Of a DNA stretch of 7,879 bases, positions 6,134 through 7,879 are shown one piece after another. A model generated the notes under the pieces. The model saw only the letters and a program-made list of their open reading frames with translations. It ran no database searches and was not told the DNA's origin. The stretch comes from Casp-actino8 sp964563545 (GTDB lineage: Bacteria > Actinomycetota > Acidimicrobiia > Acidimicrobiales > Ilumatobacteraceae). The stretch is taken from the NCBI GenBank assembly GCA_964563545.1, contig CAZLXB010000049.1:1-7879 (forward strand), written 5' to 3'. Within the stretch, counting starts at the first letter, position 1, and every line of letters begins with the position of its first letter. Position numbers and translations under genes: made by a program.

Positions 6134-6134
6134 A

Positions 6135-7097
6135 CTAGCTCAGCGCCCGCCGGGCGGACGCGATGTCCTGGTCGAGCTGAGCTCTCAGAGCTTCGATTCC
6201 GTCGAACTTCTGCTCGCCGCGCAAACGGGCCACGAACCGCAAACGCGCACTCTCACCGTAGAGGTCGAGTGGTCGATGATCAGCCGGACCGTTGTCGATG
6301 ACGTGGGCTTCCACGAGTGAGACCGGTTGGTCGTCGTAGAACGTCGGCCGGCGGCCGATGTTCACCGCCGCCGGGTACACCGCTCCGGCGCGTGGGCCGG
6401 AGTCGCGGACGTACCACGCCGCGTACACGCCGTCACCTGGCACGCACATCGCCACTGGCACCTCGACATTGGCGGTCGGGAAGCCGATCGTGCGGCCGCG
6501 CTTGTCACCGTCGGCCACGATGCCACGTAACTCGTACGGCCGCCCGAGCCATGTCGCCGCTTGCTCCACGTCCCCGTCGGCAATCACCCGCCGGATCGCC
6601 GTCGAGCTGATAACCGTCGCGCCACCGGTCACGAGTTCGTGGGGGACGACTTCGAAGTCGTGCTCCGTGCCCAGTCGGCGCAGGAGTTCGACGTTGCCCG
6701 CACGACCCCGACCAAAATGGAAGTCCTCACCCACCACCACGGCCCGCACTCCGAGCGAGTTCACGAGAACCCGTCGCACGAAATCATCGGGCGACTCCGC
6801 GGCCTGTGCCTCGTCGAAGCGGATGAGGGCCACCGCGTCCACACCGGTGTCGGCCAGCAGTTCGATCTTCTGGGTCTGATCGGTCAGGAGACGGGGCGCC
6901 GATTCGGGTCGCACGAGACTCGCCGGGTGGCGATCGAAGGTCACGATCACACTTCGACTCGCGGTCTCGGCGGCCACCGCCCGCACGTGATCGACCACGG
7001 TCCGATGCCCGAGATGCAAACCGTCATAGGCGCCGATGGTGACGACGCTTCGATGTTCGGGCCACACCCGGCGCGAGAAGTCGTCGACGATCAACAC
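6135..7097 (-). CDS. ribF: Bifunctional riboflavin kinase / FMN adenylyltransferase
   Basis: Phosphorylates riboflavin to FMN and adenylates FMN to FAD, in the cytosol. The 320-residue length is normal. Residues about 1-185 are the FMN adenylyltransferase domain, a nucleotidyltransferase fold: GAYDGLHLGHRTVV (22-35) carries the HxGH signature, VVGEDFHFGRGRAGN (121-135) follows, and ISSTAIRR (163-170) is the ISSTxIR motif. Residues about 186-318 are the riboflavin kinase barrel: GRTIGFPTANV (201-211) holds the GFPTAN motif, then VNIGRRPTF (245-253) and the segment VEAHVID (262-268) with the probable catalytic Glu263. The start is GTG 7097 (next codon TTG). A TAGCGT -10 box ends eight bases upstream, so the transcript is nearly leaderless; a GAGG (7104 to 7101) is close but short-spaced. 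It is convergent with fbiC, with one base between stop codons. In many bacteria ribF precedes rpsO and pnp; here 5.5 kb separates it from rpsO. Confidence 0.96.
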   Translation of the reverse strand: MLIVDDFSRRVWPEHRSVVTIGAYDGLHLGHRTVVDHVRAVAAETASRSVIVTFDRHPASLVRPESAPRLLTDQTQKIELLADTGVDAVALIRFDEAQAAESPDDFVRRVLVNSLGVRAVVVGEDFHFGRGRAGNVELLRRLGTEHDFEVVPHELVTGGATVISSTAIRRVIADGDVEQAATWLGRPYELRGIVADGDKRGRTIGFPTANVEVPVAMCVPGDGVYAAWYVRDSGPRAGAVYPAAVNIGRRPTFYDDQPVSLVEAHVIDNGPADHRPLDLYGESARLRFVARLRGEQKFDGIEALRAQLDQDIASARRALS

Positions 7098-7105
7098 GAT
7101 CCTCG

Positions 7106-7134
7106 ACGCTAGTTGCGAACCTCGGTGTTTCGAA
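7106..7134 (-). promoter_or_regulatory. Candidate ribF promoter
   Basis: On the minus strand, TTCGAA (7134 to 7129) and TAGCGT (7111 to 7106) are separated by 17 bases, and the GTG start lies eight bases after the -10. The -35 match is weak; the -10 position is the stronger argument. Confidence 0.35.
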
Positions 7135-7158
7135 GGTGGAAGCCGGCTGTTTTAGGAT
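7129..7158 (+). promoter_or_regulatory. Candidate promoter of the right-edge VOC gene
   Basis: TTCGAA (7129-7134) and TAGGAT (7153-7158) are separated by 18 bases on the plus strand. Transcription would start near 7165. The TTCGAA palindrome is the same one proposed as the -35 of ribF on the other strand, so the divergent promoters would share it. Confidence 0.35.
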
Positions 7159-7166
7159 TCACAGCA

Positions 7167-7179
7167 CTCGAGCCTCGAG
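7167..7179. repeat. Tandem palindrome CTCGAG-C-CTCGAG
   Basis: Two CTCGAG palindromes separated by one C lie directly after the proposed start point of the VOC gene and 21 bases before its GTG. It could be an operator for a dimeric repressor, or a short RNA stem (4 bp, 5-base loop). Chance occurrence cannot be excluded in GC-rich DNA. Confidence 0.3.
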
Positions 7180-7199
7180 AACCGGAACGGGAGGAAACC

Positions 7200-7879
7200 G
7201 TGACATCAGGCAAGACCACGACGCTTCACCCGCGAGGGGTCAATCACCTTGCCATCTCGACTTCGGACATGAAGGCCCAGATCGGCTTCTGGACCGATGT
7301 GCTGGGTTGTCCGTTGCGCGCCCTCTACTGGATGCACGGCGTCGATGGCTGCTTCCACGGTTTCGTCGAGTTGTCGGCCAACAGTTACATCGCGTTCGTG
7401 CAACATCCTGAGAACCCGACCGACATCGAAGTGGGTGTCACCCACGCCGGCAATCCGGGCGGCAAAGTCACCCGGGGAGCGATGCAGCACCTCGCACTCC
7501 ACGTCGACTCGCTCGAAGAGCTCTACGCCATGCGTGATCGCATTCGTAGTCGAGACGTGCACGTTCTCGGTCCGATCGACCATGGGTTCATCCAGTCGAT
7601 CTACTTCGCCGGTCCCGAAGGGATGACACTCGAGGTCGCCGTGGGCCACGACATCGACGAGAAGGCCTGGATCGATCCGGAGGTCGTGGCACTGTGCGGC
7701 ATCGACGATGACGAGTTGAGGGCCATGATCGAACCTGCGGCCTTCCAACCCCGAGCCGAGCGGGTTCCGCAGCCGCCTCTCTCGGCTACCGGCCCGCGCA
7801 TGGCGTACTCACCAACCGCGTACGAGCGACTCATGGGTCTCGACGACCAATTCGTGTGGGACAACATGAGCGAGACCAC
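7200..7879 (+). CDS. VOC family (glyoxalase/extradiol dioxygenase fold) protein, cut by the window edge
   Basis: Starts at GTG 7200 with a strong Shine-Dalgarno GGGAGG (7189-7194) five bases upstream; 226 codons are present and the frame is still open at the edge. Residues about 11-150 form one VOC module: GVNHLAISTSDMKAQIGFWTD (first beta strand and helix), a middle segment HGVDGCFHGFVEL, then QHLALHV and EGMTLEVAVGH. His16, His97 and Glu145 occupy the usual metal-ligand positions, so a divalent-metal site is likely, unlike in the VOC domain at 2697-3509. Beyond residue 150 comes an acidic then proline-rich tail (DEKAWIDPEVVALCGIDDDEL..., VPQPP) without a recognised domain. VOC proteins include dioxygenases, lyases, epimerases and thiol transferases; the sequence does not tell which. 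It is divergent from ribF with a 102-base gap holding both candidate promoters. No functional link to its neighbours can be shown. Confidence 0.85.
   Translation, partial: MTSGKTTTLHPRGVNHLAISTSDMKAQIGFWTDVLGCPLRALYWMHGVDGCFHGFVELSANSYIAFVQHPENPTDIEVGVTHAGNPGGKVTRGAMQHLALHVDSLEELYAMRDRIRSRDVHVLGPIDHGFIQSIYFAGPEGMTLEVAVGHDIDEKAWIDPEVVALCGIDDDELRAMIEPAAFQPRAERVPQPPLSATGPRMAYSPTAYERLMGLDDQFVWDNMSET

Noticed and set aside
6561..7112. Plus-strand open frame of 183 codons opposite ribF
   Set aside because: His/Arg-rich translation with no recognisable family, fully antisense to the well-conserved ribF.
7206..7748. Minus-strand open frame of 180 codons opposite the right-edge VOC gene
   Set aside because: The plus strand has a clear VOC protein with a Shine-Dalgarno sequence; the minus frame has no recognisable family.
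1..7879. CRISPR array, tRNA or rRNA
   Set aside because: No regularly spaced repeats, tRNA cloverleaf signatures or conserved rRNA stretches were noticed on either strand.

Overview
The window looks like chromosomal DNA from a high-GC Gram-positive bacterium (Actinomycetota), possibly a deep lineage such as Acidimicrobiia; the class is a guess. The evidence is high GC, a fused CofG-CofH (FbiC-type) FO synthase, a DUF222/HNH endonuclease of the actinobacterial 13E12-repeat type, and several genes whose start codon sits 6-8 bases after a TANNNT -10 box, the pattern of leaderless actinobacterial transcripts. I see no tRNA, rRNA, CRISPR array, insertion sequence or phage gene.

Layout. Minus strand, left edge: the start of pnp (PNPase) runs off at base 1, and rpsO (ribosomal protein S15) lies just upstream of it. 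The rpsO-pnp gap holds three perfect inverted repeats, and the rpsO leader holds another strong stem. Plus strand, 815-6133: ribE (riboflavin synthase), a DUF222/HNH nuclease gene, an AroQ-type chorismate mutase domain fused to a VOC (glyoxalase-fold) domain, and fbiC (FO synthase) with a leader that can fold. Minus strand, 7097-6135: ribF (riboflavin kinase/FAD synthetase), convergent with fbiC with one base between the stop codons. Plus strand from 7200: a second VOC protein, divergent from ribF, running off the right edge.

Together: three genes belong to flavin/deazaflavin metabolism. RibE makes riboflavin, RibF turns it into FMN and FAD, and FbiC joins the riboflavin precursor 5-amino-6-ribitylaminouracil to L-tyrosine to make FO, the chromophore of F420. 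The chorismate mutase domain acts at the branch that leads to tyrosine, so its position just before fbiC is suggestive. In many bacteria ribF, rpsO and pnp lie together on one strand; here the three keep their order and strand but are separated by the opposite-strand block, which suggests a past insertion or rearrangement.

The least ordinary items are the chorismate mutase-VOC fusion with altered active-site and metal positions, the structured fbiC leader, and the series of hairpins between rpsO and pnp. No clearly new multi-gene system is evident.
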